Assembly (NCBI GenBank): GCA_016744295.1
Contig: JADGEQ010000023.1
Location: 38,920-102,919, forward strand
From: Desulfobacteraceae bacterium
Lineage (GTDB): Bacteria; Desulfobacterota; Desulfobacteria; Desulfobacterales; Desulfobacteraceae
DNA: 64,000 nt
Direction of reading: 5' to 3'
A program made the position numbers and the translations under genes. Under the pieces are notes generated by a model, which saw only the letters and a list, made by a program, of their open reading frames with translations, made no database searches and was not told where the DNA came from. This document shows positions 55,706-64,000 of the stretch, piece after piece. Position 1 is the stretch's first letter. The number at the start of each line of letters is the position of its first letter.

Positions 55706-58700
55706 CGACATAAAAAAAATCCTGATTATTGGTGCCGGCCCGATTATTATCAGCCAGGCCTGTGAATTTGACTATTCCGGAACCCAGGCCTGCAAGGCTT
55801 TGAAGGAAGAGGGGTTTGAGGTGGTACTTATAAATTCAAACCCCGCCACCATCATGACCGACCCGGAAACCGCAGACAAGGTTTATATTGAGCCTGTCAC
55901 CGTGGAAACCCTGTGCAAGGTTATTGAAAAAGAAAGACCCGATGCCATCCTTCCCACCCTTGGCGGGCAGACCGCCTTAAATACTGCCATTGAAGCGGCA
56001 AAGACCGGTGTCTTTGAAAAATATAATGTTGAAATGATCGGTGCATCCATTGATGCCATTAACAAGGCCGAAGACCGGGAACTTTTCCGCAATGCCATGA
56101 ATAAAATCGGCCTTCGGATCCCCAAAAGTGGGTTTGCCACCAACATGTATGAGGTGGAAGAGGTTGCAAGACGGATTGGATTTCCCATCATTGTCCGGCC
56201 CAGTTTCACCCTGGGAGGAACCGGCGGCGGGGTGGCCTATAACTCGGAAGAGTTGGATGTCTTCTGCAAGGCAGGGCTTGATGCCAGCCTTAACACCCAG
56301 GTCATGCTGGAAGAATCCGTCCTTGGGTGGAAGGAATATGAACTGGAAGTGATGCGGGACCATGCCGATAATGTGGTCATCATTTGTTCCATTGAAAACA
56401 TTGATGCCATGGGGGTTCACACCGGGGATTCCATAACGGTTGCCCCTGCCCAGACCCTGTCGGACAAGGAATATCAAAAACTGCGGGATGCCTCCATTGA
56501 CATTATCCGGGAAATCGGTGTGGATACGGGGGGGTCAAATGTTCAATTTGCCATCAATCCGGAAAACGGAGATATGATCATTGTTGAGATGAATCCCCGG
56601 GTTTCCAGGAGTTCGGCCCTGGCCTCCAAGGCCACCGGGTTTCCCATTGCCAAAATCGCTGCCAAGCTTGCGGTTGGATATACCCTGGATGAGATTCCCA
56701 ATGATATCACCGGTGAAACCCTGGCCTGTTTTGAACCCTCCATTGATTATTGCGTGGTCAAAATCCCCAGGTGGACCTTTGAAAAATTTCCCGAAGCAGA
56801 CGATGTTCTCTCCACAGCCATGAAATCCGTGGGGGAAACCATGTCCATCGGCAGAACCTTTAAGGAGGCTTTTCAGAAAGGGCTGCGCTCCCTGGAAATC
56901 GGCAGAGCAGGATTCGGGGCAGATGGGAAGGATCCGCTTCCCGGCAGTGTGGCAGGCAATGAACTGGAATACAAGCTGTCCACCCCCAATTCTCAACGGC
57001 TTTTCTACATAAAATATGCCCTGGAACATGGCATGCCTATTACCATGCTCTATGAATTGACCTATATTGATCCCTGGTTCCTTAACCAGATGAAACAGAT
57101 TGTGGATCTTGAAAAGCAACTCACCCTGGCGGGCAAGGATATCCCCAGGGATCTGTTTGAAAAGGCAAAAAAATTCGGATTTTCCGACAAGCAACTGGCT
57201 CACCTCTCCGGGGGGCTGACGGACAAGCAAATTGAACAGAAACGTAAGGATCTGGGCATTGTTCCCGTATTTAAGCTGGTGGATACCTGTGCTGCAGAAT
57301 TCACTGCCGTAACTCCCTATTATTACTCCACCTATGAAAGTGAATGTGAGGCCAGGGTTTCTGACAAGAAAAAAGTTATTATCCTGGGGGGCGGGCCCAA
57401 TCGCATTGGCCAGGGCATTGAGTTTGATTATTGTTGTGTCCATGCCTCCTTTGCCCTCAGGGAAGAAGGGGTGGAATCCATCATGGTCAACTCCAATCCT
57501 GAAACCGTTTCAACGGATTATGACACTTCAGATAAGCTTTATTTTGAACCCCTGACCCTAGAAGATGTGCTCCACATTGTGGAAAAGGAACGTCCCTTCG
57601 GGGTCATTGTCCAGTTTGGGGGTCAGACGCCGCTGAACCTTGCCACGGACCTGCAAAAGGCGGGAGTGCCCATCATCGGCACCAGCCCGGAAAACATTGA
57701 CCGGGCAGAAGACCGGGATCTGTTCCAGGCCATGATGGACAAACTGGGACTGCGCCAGCCGGAAAATGGTATTGCCCATTCCTATGACGAAGCCCTGAAA
57801 GTGGCCCAGGATATCGGATATCCTGTCATGGTAAGACCCTCTTTTGTTTTGGGCGGCCGGGCCATGAAAATTGTATATGATGAAAAGGATTTGAGGGAAT
57901 ATTTTGATCTGGCAGTTCTGGCGTCACCGGACAAACCGGTTCTTATTGATAAATTTTTAGAAGAAGCCTTTGAGCTGGATGTGGATGCCATTTCCGACGG
58001 CCAGACCACCATCATTGGCGGCATGATGGAACATATTGAAGAGGCCGGAATTCATTCCGGCGACTCTGCCTGTGTTTTGCCTCCCTATTCCATTTCCCAG
58101 GCCCATATTGATGAAATGTCCGATGCGGCCCGGGCCATTGCAAAGGAGCTGGATGTGCGGGGCTTGATGAATATTCAGTTTGGCATCATGAATGAAAAAG
58201 TTTATATCATTGAGGTCAATCCAAGGGCTTCCCGTACCATTCCCTTTGTATCCAAGGCAATCGGCGTGCCCCTGGCTAAATTGGCCACCCGGGTGATGCT
58301 CGGGGCCACCCTTGGAGAGTTGGGATTGACCCAGCAAATCATTCCCCCCTATTATTGTGTCAAGGAAGCGGTTATGCCCTTTGACCGGTTTGAAAATGTA
58401 GACCCGGTGCTGGGACCTGAAATGAAATCCACAGGCGAGGTCATGGGCATTGACAAGGACCTGGGGGCAGCCGTTGCCAAGGCTCAGTTTGCCGCCGGAC
58501 AAAAATTGCCCAAAGAGGGTACAGTGTTTATCTCGGTTCAGGATAAGGATAAATCAGCTGCCCTGTCCGTTGCCAAGGAGTTTCATGAAATGGGATTTAC
58601 CATCATGGCAACCCGGGGGACGGCAAGCTTTTTAAAGGAAAACAATGTGCCTGCCCAGATGGTGAAAAAAGTATCCTCGGGCAGACCCCATGTGGTGGAT

Positions 58701-58925
58701 GCCGTTAAGAACAATGAGATCCAGCTGATTCTCAACACCGGTGCCTCCAGCCAGACCCAGCAGGACGGGTATGAAATCCGGCGGGCAGCCATTAAATACA
58801 AGATACCCTATGCCACCACAACCGACGGCACCAGGGCGATCTGTTCTGCCATCAAGGCCATGAAAAAAGCACCGCTATCCATCAACCCGATTCAGTATTA
58901 TCACCAGGAAATTAAACATGTGTAA
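55692..58925 (+). CDS. carB: carbamoyl-phosphate synthase large subunit
   Basis: A 1077-residue ammonia-channelling synthase with two homologous ATP-grasp halves ([21 protein letters not shown] at the start; [18 protein letters not shown] and [18 protein letters not shown] as the paired metal-binding motifs) and a C-terminal allosteric MGS-like domain from about residue 940. Full length, no frame break. It overlaps carA by 14 bases and purF by 8 bases, so pyrimidine and purine entry enzymes are made from one message. Confidence 0.96.
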   Translation: MPKRNDIKKILIIGAGPIIISQACEFDYSGTQACKALKEEGFEVVLINSNPATIMTDPETADKVYIEPVTVETLCKVIEKERPDAILPTLGGQTALNTAIEAAKTGVFEKYNVEMIGASIDAINKAEDRELFRNAMNKIGLRIPKSGFATNMYEVEEVARRIGFPIIVRPSFTLGGTGGGVAYNSEELDVFCKAGLDASLNTQVMLEESVLGWKEYELEVMRDHADNVVIICSIENIDAMGVHTGDSITVAPAQTLSDKEYQKLRDASIDIIREIGVDTGGSNVQFAINPENGDMIIVEMNPRVSRSSALASKATGFPIAKIAAKLAVGYTLDEIPNDITGETLACFEPSIDYCVVKIPRWTFEKFPEADDVLSTAMKSVGETMSIGRTFKEAFQKGLRSLEIGRAGFGADGKDPLPGSVAGNELEYKLSTPNSQRLFYIKYALEHGMPITMLYELTYIDPWFLNQMKQIVDLEKQLTLAGKDIPRDLFEKAKKFGFSDKQLAHLSGGLTDKQIEQKRKDLGIVPVFKLVDTCAAEFTAVTPYYYSTYESECEARVSDKKKVIILGGGPNRIGQGIEFDYCCVHASFALREEGVESIMVNSNPETVSTDYDTSDKLYFEPLTLEDVLHIVEKERPFGVIVQFGGQTPLNLATDLQKAGVPIIGTSPENIDRAEDRDLFQAMMDKLGLRQPENGIAHSYDEALKVAQDIGYPVMVRPSFVLGGRAMKIVYDEKDLREYFDLAVLASPDKPVLIDKFLEEAFELDVDAISDGQTTIIGGMMEHIEEAGIHSGDSACVLPPYSISQAHIDEMSDAARAIAKELDVRGLMNIQFGIMNEKVYIIEVNPRASRTIPFVSKAIGVPLAKLATRVMLGATLGELGLTQQIIPPYYCVKEAVMPFDRFENVDPVLGPEMKSTGEVMGIDKDLGAAVAKAQFAAGQKLPKEGTVFISVQDKDKSAALSVAKEFHEMGFTIMATRGTASFLKENNVPAQMVKKVSSGRPHVVDAVKNNEIQLILNTGASSQTQQDGYEIRRAAIKYKIPYATTTDGTRAICSAIKAMKKAPLSINPIQYYHQEIKHV

Positions 58926-60351
58926 CCAGAAGATATTTGATGCAAATGAGCGCCCCAGGGATGAATGTGGAATTTTTGGCCTGTATAAACATCCTGAAGC
59001 CGCCCAGATAACCTATTTCGGCCTCTATGCCCTTCAGCACCGGGGCCAGGAAAGTGCCGGCATTTCCGTGAACAGAGGCATCAAAGATAAGATTTTTTCC
59101 CACAAGGGCATGGGCCTTGTCCATGATATCTTTAACATGGACGATCTGGCACGCATTGAAGGCGGATCGGCCATAGGACACGTCCGTTACTCGACCACCG
59201 GGGATTCGGTAATCACCAATGCCCAGCCCTTTGTGGCCAACCACAGGCACCGCTCCTATGCAGTTGCCCACAACGGAAACCTGGTCAATGCCCATACGTT
59301 GAAAGAAGAGCTGGAAGAAAACGGCTCCATCTTCCAGACCACCATGGATTCCGAAGTATTTCTTCATTTGTTTATTAAAAATCTGATCAAAGGCGATATT
59401 GAAACAGCTGTCTTAAATACCGTGTCCAAGATAGAAGGGGCCTATTCCATGGTTCTTCTCACCTGCAAGGGGGAGATTATCGGTATAAAAGACCCCAACG
59501 GATTCAGGCCCCTGGCCCTGGGCAAGCTCAACGGCCACTATGTTCTGGCCTCGGAAACCTGTGCCTTTGATTTGATTCAGGCTGAATTTATCCGGGAACT
59601 GGAGCCCGGCGAGATTGTCATCATCAACGAAGACGGCATCAGAAGCATTCAACATCCCAGGGCAGCTGCTCACAAATCTTTGTGTATTTTTGAATATATC
59701 TATTTTGCCAGACCCGACTCGACCATTGCCGGTAAAAATGTTTATCAGATGCGAAAGGCCCATGGCAAACGCCTTGCCCAGGAAGCCCCTGTGGAGGCCG
59801 ATCTGGTCATGCCCTTTCCGGATTCGGGAAATTACGCTGCAATAGGATATGCAAAAGAATCGGGCATCCCCTTTGAAATGGGCATGATCCGGAACCATTA
59901 TGTGGGAAGAAGTTTTATCCAGCCCACCCAGTCCATGCGGGATTTTACCGTTCGTGTCAAACTCAATCCGGTACGGGAGATAATACAAGGCAAGGACATC
60001 ATCATTATCGAAGATTCCATCATCAGGGGCACCACTGCCAAAACCCGTGTCAAGGCGCTGAGGGAACTGGGCGCCAAGAAAATACACATGCGGGTCTCCT
60101 GTCCCCCCCATAAATTCCCCTGCTACTACGGCATCGATTTTTCCTCCAAGGGCGAGCTGATTGCGTCCCAAATGCCCCTGAAGGAACTCACCGAGTATTT
60201 GGGACTGGACTCATTGCATTATCTGAGTGTAGAAGGAATGCTGGAAGCCTCCGGTGTTGAAAATCCGGAACTTAATTTTTGCAAAGCCTGTTTTGACGGA
60301 GACTATCCCGTTCCCTTTGATCCTAATTTTACCAAACAATGTATGGGGTAG
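58918..60351 (+). CDS. purF: amidophosphoribosyltransferase
   Basis: A 477-residue enzyme for the first committed purine step, PRPP plus glutamine to phosphoribosylamine. An N-terminal propeptide of about 15 residues precedes the nucleophile cysteine in DECGIFGLY, a Bacillus-type maturing PurF. The PRPP-binding loop [13 protein letters not shown] lies near 365. Four cysteines in the later part ([12 protein letters not shown] and CKACF) match the [4Fe-4S] ligands of this PurF class. It directly follows carB, an uncommon coupling of purine and pyrimidine routes. Confidence 0.95.
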   Translation: MCNQKIFDANERPRDECGIFGLYKHPEAAQITYFGLYALQHRGQESAGISVNRGIKDKIFSHKGMGLVHDIFNMDDLARIEGGSAIGHVRYSTTGDSVITNAQPFVANHRHRSYAVAHNGNLVNAHTLKEELEENGSIFQTTMDSEVFLHLFIKNLIKGDIETAVLNTVSKIEGAYSMVLLTCKGEIIGIKDPNGFRPLALGKLNGHYVLASETCAFDLIQAEFIRELEPGEIVIINEDGIRSIQHPRAAAHKSLCIFEYIYFARPDSTIAGKNVYQMRKAHGKRLAQEAPVEADLVMPFPDSGNYAAIGYAKESGIPFEMGMIRNHYVGRSFIQPTQSMRDFTVRVKLNPVREIIQGKDIIIIEDSIIRGTTAKTRVKALRELGAKKIHMRVSCPPHKFPCYYGIDFSSKGELIASQMPLKELTEYLGLDSLHYLSVEGMLEASGVENPELNFCKACFDGDYPVPFDPNFTKQCMG

Positions 60352-60352
60352 T

Positions 60353-61390
60353 ATGCAAAACCAGACCGTGGCGTTTTCAAAGGACTCGTCCAATCTTTTT
60401 TTTCATATTCTGACCAAGTGCAATCTGTCCTGTTCCCATTGCTATATCAATCGAGAGCAGCACGGGGACAGGACACTTGACATTGACACCATACGAGACT
60501 GGCTGGGGTTGTTCGCTTCCAAAGCGTATCAGACCAATCTGGTGCTGCTGGGGGGGGAACCCACCCTGCATCCGGATCTTCATCTGGCAGTCAAAGAGGC
60601 CAGACGCCTTCACTTTAAATCCATCACCATTGATACCAACGGATACCTGTTTCACAATATTCTGGAGAAGATCACCCCGGAGGAGATTGATTTTTTAAGT
60701 TTTTCCTTGGACGGCGCCACCCAAAGCACCAACGACGCCATCCGGGGCGGGGGCAGCTATGATGCTGTCCTTGCGGGGATTCAAAAAGCCCGGGAAAAGG
60801 GATTTTCCTGTTCAATGATCTATACGGTATCAGACAGAAATATCCATGAACTGGATCTCATGCCCGCCCTTGTGCAGACCCTTGGGATTAATCGGTTTTT
60901 TATTCAGGTTATCGGCATGCGGGGGGAATCCTCGGCATCTGCCCAGCCTGATCAGGTTGCCCCAGAACAGAATCTCCAGGTTCCCCAGACCCTCCAGGTC
61001 TCAAAGGACTCCTGGCTTAAGATCATCCCAAAAGTAGCTGAGAAAATTGCTTCCCAGGGCATTATCGTCACCTATCCCACGGTGTTTTTATCCACAAAAG
61101 AAGTGTTTCAATGCGCCGGGAATGTGGCCAAAAATTTCTTTGTCTTTCCCAATGGAAGGGTGTACCAATGCCCCATCTGTGAAGACTTCCCTTTGCATTC
61201 CCATGAAATTCGAAACAATTGCCTTGTGCCAAGTCCTCGGATCAATGAAACGGATCTGTTCAAGCTTACCATCCCCGAAGGTTGTGTCATGAATAAAATG
61301 ATCCAGCCCGGCAATCTTTCCTATCGAGCAGATGGCATCCCCCACCATAAAATTGCCTGCTGCATGCTCAAACAGGAATTGATTCCCTAA
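60353..61390 (+). CDS. radical SAM protein with extra C-terminal cysteine cluster
   Basis: A 345-residue radical SAM enzyme. TKCNLSCSHCY supplies the CxxxCxxC ligands of the SAM-cleaving iron-sulfur cluster near residues 24-31; LLGGEPTLHPD is the GGE motif. Five or more further cysteines at the C-terminus (FQCAGN, YQCPICEDF, EGCVM, ACCM) suggest an auxiliary cluster of SPASM/Twitch type. The start at 60353 has GGGGTAG upstream and begins one base after the purF stop. No peptide precursor gene was seen nearby. Function is not recognised; the operon position suggests a link to nucleotide or cofactor metabolism. Confidence 0.8.
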   Translation: MQNQTVAFSKDSSNLFFHILTKCNLSCSHCYINREQHGDRTLDIDTIRDWLGLFASKAYQTNLVLLGGEPTLHPDLHLAVKEARRLHFKSITIDTNGYLFHNILEKITPEEIDFLSFSLDGATQSTNDAIRGGGSYDAVLAGIQKAREKGFSCSMIYTVSDRNIHELDLMPALVQTLGINRFFIQVIGMRGESSASAQPDQVAPEQNLQVPQTLQVSKDSWLKIIPKVAEKIASQGIIVTYPTVFLSTKEVFQCAGNVAKNFFVFPNGRVYQCPICEDFPLHSHEIRNNCLVPSPRINETDLFKLTIPEGCVMNKMIQPGNLSYRADGIPHHKIACCMLKQELIP

Positions 61391-61414
61391 CCTTAGGAAC
61401 CAAAGGAATTTGTT

Positions 61415-61903
61415 GTGTCACCTATTTCCATCAGACCCGCCGCCATCGAAGATGCCCCGCTGGTCCTGACCTTTGTCAGGGAACTGGCTGAATATGAAAA
61501 AGCTCCCCATGAAGTAACCGCAACGGTTCAGAGTTATGAAACCACTCTTTTTGACAAAAATTCCTTTGTTCACGGGTTGATCATTGAGCACCAGAATCTC
61601 CCAATAGGATTTGCCGTCTATTTTTTCAATTATTCCACCTGGCAGGGGAAGCCGGGTCTTTACCTGGAAGATCTCTATATATCTCCTGATTACCGGAACC
61701 TGGGGGCGGGCAAACTCATGCTCAGGCATTTGGCCAACATTGCCCTTGAAAAAGACTGCGGCCGGTTTGAATGGGCGGTTCTGGACTGGAACACGCCTGC
61801 CATCCAATTTTATGAATCCATTGGGGCCAAAGTACATGAAGAATGGGTAAAATATCGGTTGGACGGAACCGCGTTGAAAAATTTTGCCCAAGCCGACCAT
61901 TGA
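61415..61903 (+). CDS. GNAT-family N-acetyltransferase
   Basis: A 162-residue acetyl-CoA-dependent transferase. The acyl-CoA loop is YISPDYRNLGAGKLMLRHLA near residues 90-110 (R-N-x-G-x-G-x pattern), and the closing strand is AVLDWNTPAIQFYESIGAK, both typical of the spermidine/spermine- and thialysine-acetyltransferase-like group. The start codon is GTG, with AAGGAATTTGTT before it. It is the last gene of the carA operon, 24 bases after the radical SAM gene. Substrate unknown, polyamines or amino groups being possible. Confidence 0.83.
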   Translation: MSPISIRPAAIEDAPLVLTFVRELAEYEKAPHEVTATVQSYETTLFDKNSFVHGLIIEHQNLPIGFAVYFFNYSTWQGKPGLYLEDLYISPDYRNLGAGKLMLRHLANIALEKDCGRFEWAVLDWNTPAIQFYESIGAKVHEEWVKYRLDGTALKNFAQADH

Positions 61904-61916
61904 TTTTATTTTTTTG

Positions 61917-61949
61917 TTGACATACCCATATGAAAGAATTACTTATACT
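61917..61949 (+). promoter_or_regulatory. promoter of the TonB-receptor leader
   Basis: A consensus TTGACA at 61917-61922 precedes TACTTA (17-base spacer) and TATACT (21-base spacer). Which serves as -10 is unclear. Confidence 0.4.
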
Positions 61950-62300
61950 GCGAATTTGGCAGTAGAAGCTGTCAACGGTAGGTTTTAAGAATTTAAGATA
62001 AAAATTTCAGCCACGAAGGCATGCATCCGGAAAACGGATGATATGGTTTCGTGGTTTTTTTTTGCCCCAAAGAAGAGGAGGTCCAAAGCACTTTAAGTAA
62101 CATAAAAATTAGTGAAAGGGCGGGAAAGCAGCCGCGACCGGCGAAAGTAGCAGGCTGCCTTTCCCTTGAATCCACTCCCGGAAAGGAGGGACGTCTAGGG
62201 ACTATTATACCCTGGCATCTTGTCCTCGTCAAGGGTTCCCCTTTCTCCTGCTTTTATCGTCACCCGTATGACGCTTAAATTAATGACTCAACCTAGGAGA
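61950..62300 (+). ncRNA. long structured leader upstream of the TonB receptor
   Basis: About 350 bases without a gene. First comes a hairpin (CCACGAA at 62011-62017 with TTCGTGG at 62048-62054, inner CATCCG/CGGATG) followed by nine T, an intrinsic terminator at 62011-62063. Then three hairpins in a row: GGGAAAGCAGCC/GGCTGC-C-TTTCCC (62122-62133 with 62153-62165), CTCC/GGAG (62175-62188) and CTAGGG/CCCTGG (62195-62215). Such a chain of helices before a transport gene suggests RNA-level control. It does not show the conserved core of the cobalamin riboswitch. Confidence 0.5.
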
Positions 62301-62307
62301 AAAATCT

Positions 62308-64000
62308 ATGATATATCATAAAGAGTTTCGGTTTAAATTTGCAGTAATAACCTTATTTTTCCTGATGCTTTTACAGGGGGCTGCATGGGCTTCAGAATCA
62401 AGCAAGGTTCTGAAGCTTGATGAGATTACAGTAAAGGGTCAATCCAGCAAAATCTCTCCGCCACCGCCTTCGGCCACCATCATAACACAGGACCAATTGC
62501 AGAACCAATTTTTGGAAAAACCATTGTATATCATGGAAAAAGTGCCTGGGGTTGTCATTCAGGATTATGGCCAGGGGGCGGTGGCCAGTGCTTTTTCCAT
62601 GCGAGGGCTTAGGCTTGGCCATAACACGGGTGCCGCCATCTTCATGGACGGGGTTCCTTTGAATGAATCGACTTCCCATGGGGATGGGTATGGTGATTTC
62701 AATGCCGTGATGCCCGATGACATTGCCTATGTTGAGGTTATCAAGGGGCCGTCATCCGCTCTTTACGGACAATTTGCCAGGGCCGGCGTGGTCAATATCG
62801 TCACAAAACACAGGGGCGATTTCAACCATGTAAAGCTCGGCATTGGGAGTTGGGACCGCCAGCGGTTCCAGATGTCCATGGGACGAGAAACCGGTAAGCT
62901 GAATTCTATTTTTGGGGCAGAAATTACCCGGCAGGATGGTAAAACCGAAAATTCTGAAATGTTAAAGGCCAACGCAACAGGGAAGTTTACCTATGATTTC
63001 AGCGAAGCGTTAACCGGTTCTCTTGGGATAAATATGTATTCCGTGGATTGGGATCATCCTGAATATCTTACCCGGGCCCAATGGGATTCCGGTGATTATT
63101 GGAGCGGCAAACCCCTTGGGGGAGGAACAAGAGACCGGTATGGGTTTAACACCAACTGGACATATGATGTTTCAGACGATGATTTTGTTAATTTTTTGTT
63201 CTATGCCTATCGGTCAAACCTCACCCGTTACCGGGATAAAGATACCCGGGTGGACGAAGAATATCATGATCGGGATATGTATGGCACAAGTGCCAGCTAT
63301 GTATTAAATACCCAAATTGCCGGTATGGCCAACAACCTTACCTTTGGTCTTGACGGCCAGGTGGAATTGACACATACCATCAACGCTCAGAATCCCAGCC
63401 GTATTCGCACAGCCCGTGAGATCGTGACTGTGGATGGCGATAGCACCATAATGACCTATTCCATGTTTTTGCAGAACCAGCTGGCCCTGACAGATGCCTG
63501 GAACCTTAACCTGGGCGGCAGATATGACCATATATCCGGAGAATTGGACGATTCTTTAACCGGAACCTCCACAGATATGGAAGCCTATAATATCTTCAGC
63601 CCCAAGGCCGGGATCGAGTATACTCCCACTGCCGGCTATACCCTTTTTACCACCTATGGGGAAGGCTTTAAGCTGCCCAATGGATCTGATAAATTCGAAT
63701 ATCCCGAACTGAAAAAAGAAACCTATACCCAATACGAATTAGGGATCAGGATGAATCCCCTGCCCAATCTGGAAACAACAGTGACAGGATTCGTTCTCGA
63801 TGCCGAGGATGAAATTTTATATGATGCCGCAGCCGGCACCAAGGTCAATACGGGTGAAACCCGCCGCAAAGGGATTGAGCTGTCCCTGGACTATACCCTC
63901 CTGGATCATCTGCAATTGTACGGCACCCTTTCTTATATCAAGGGAGAATATAAAAATTATATCAGCAACGGGGTGGACTATTCCGGTACGGATATCGAAC
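62308..64000 (+). CDS. TonB-dependent outer-membrane receptor (3' end outside window)
   Basis: About 564 codons are present, without a stop before the window edge. A signal peptide of about 28 residues ends AAWA. The TonB-box region LDEITVKG follows, then the plug domain (QLQNQFLEKPLYIMEKVPGV; MRGLRLGHNTGAAIFMDGVPL; IEVIKGPSSALYG-like VEVIKGPSSALYGQFARAG) and part of the beta-barrel, including FTTYGEGFKLPNG. The plug matches siderophore, heme or vitamin receptors in general. AGGAGA lies 8 bases before ATG. Substrate unknown; a long leader RNA precedes it. Confidence 0.88.
   Translation, partial: MIYHKEFRFKFAVITLFFLMLLQGAAWASESSKVLKLDEITVKGQSSKISPPPPSATIITQDQLQNQFLEKPLYIMEKVPGVVIQDYGQGAVASAFSMRGLRLGHNTGAAIFMDGVPLNESTSHGDGYGDFNAVMPDDIAYVEVIKGPSSALYGQFARAGVVNIVTKHRGDFNHVKLGIGSWDRQRFQMSMGRETGKLNSIFGAEITRQDGKTENSEMLKANATGKFTYDFSEALTGSLGINMYSVDWDHPEYLTRAQWDSGDYWSGKPLGGGTRDRYGFNTNWTYDVSDDDFVNFLFYAYRSNLTRYRDKDTRVDEEYHDRDMYGTSASYVLNTQIAGMANNLTFGLDGQVELTHTINAQNPSRIRTAREIVTVDGDSTIMTYSMFLQNQLALTDAWNLNLGGRYDHISGELDDSLTGTSTDMEAYNIFSPKAGIEYTPTAGYTLFTTYGEGFKLPNGSDKFEYPELKKETYTQYELGIRMNPLPNLETTVTGFVLDAEDEILYDAAAGTKVNTGETRRKGIELSLDYTLLDHLQLYGTLSYIKGEYKNYISNGVDYSGTDIE

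Noticed and set aside
62090..62260. Cobalamin riboswitch before the TonB receptor
   Set aside because: The conserved B12-box and the core GCxxCCxGCxACTG-type segment could not be found.

Overview
The window looks like chromosomal DNA of a strictly anaerobic, sulfate-reducing Desulfobacterota, probably a Desulfobacteraceae relative. This is inferred from a DsrP-like quinol oxidoreductase subunit, a remnant of an aldehyde:ferredoxin oxidoreductase gene, two TRAP transporters, an FmdE-family protein and abundant c-di-GMP signalling. No rRNA or tRNA gene, CRISPR array or insertion sequence was recognised. Gene order on both strands is dense, with many ATGA or one-base overlaps.

Left part (1-11.4 kb): the 3' part of a periplasmic-sensor diguanylate cyclase, an O-methyltransferase, then a two-gene operon of a membrane-anchored SPFH/Band-7 protein and a 1104-residue protein that joins a ribbon-helix-helix-like N-terminus, two AAA+ modules and a Lon-type Ser-Lys protease domain. 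This operon recalls HflKC-FtsH logic but uses different parts, and is the best candidate here for a poorly described system. Agmatinase, a VOC protein, a NIF3-like protein and a CHASE4-HAMP-PAS-PAS-GGDEF cyclase follow.

11.4-19.3 kb is a drug-efflux operon: TetR regulator, RND adaptor, RND pump, outer-membrane lipoprotein and Bcr/CflA-type MFS pump. It lies behind a promoter covered by two identical-geometry palindromes exactly 20 bp apart. 19.3-26.8 kb is a peptide-use locus: a DppABCDF-type importer on the minus strand and a divergent M28 peptidase.

26.8-38.3 kb is a recombined accessory stretch. It holds a Cys-rich mini-protein, a protein with an MtrA-like region, an aldehyde ferredoxin oxidoreductase pseudogene reduced to its two ends, a MocR-type regulator with a long palindromic operator, an N-acyl-D-amino-acid deacylase, an MBL-fold hydrolase, a GntR-controlled TRAP operon and an orphan DsrP-like gene. 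The deacylase/dsrP pair occurs twice with reciprocal decay: at 30.5-32.2 kb the deacylase is whole and only the dsrP tail remains; at 36.9-38.3 kb dsrP is whole and the deacylase is a scar.

38.3-49.3 kb carries a giant MalT/BTAD-type activator, a NfeD-NfeD-FloA membrane-microdomain operon plus one small membrane protein, and a TatT-DctP-DctQ-DctM TRAP operon. 49.3-50.3 kb has a structured leader ending in a terminator, a short exported peptide resembling the N-terminus of a TonB receptor, and FmdE. 50.4-54.3 kb holds glnE and a methyltransferase. 54.5-61.9 kb is one nucleotide-synthesis operon (carA, carB, purF) continued by a radical SAM protein and a GNAT acetyltransferase. The window ends in a TonB-dependent receptor behind a second long structured leader.
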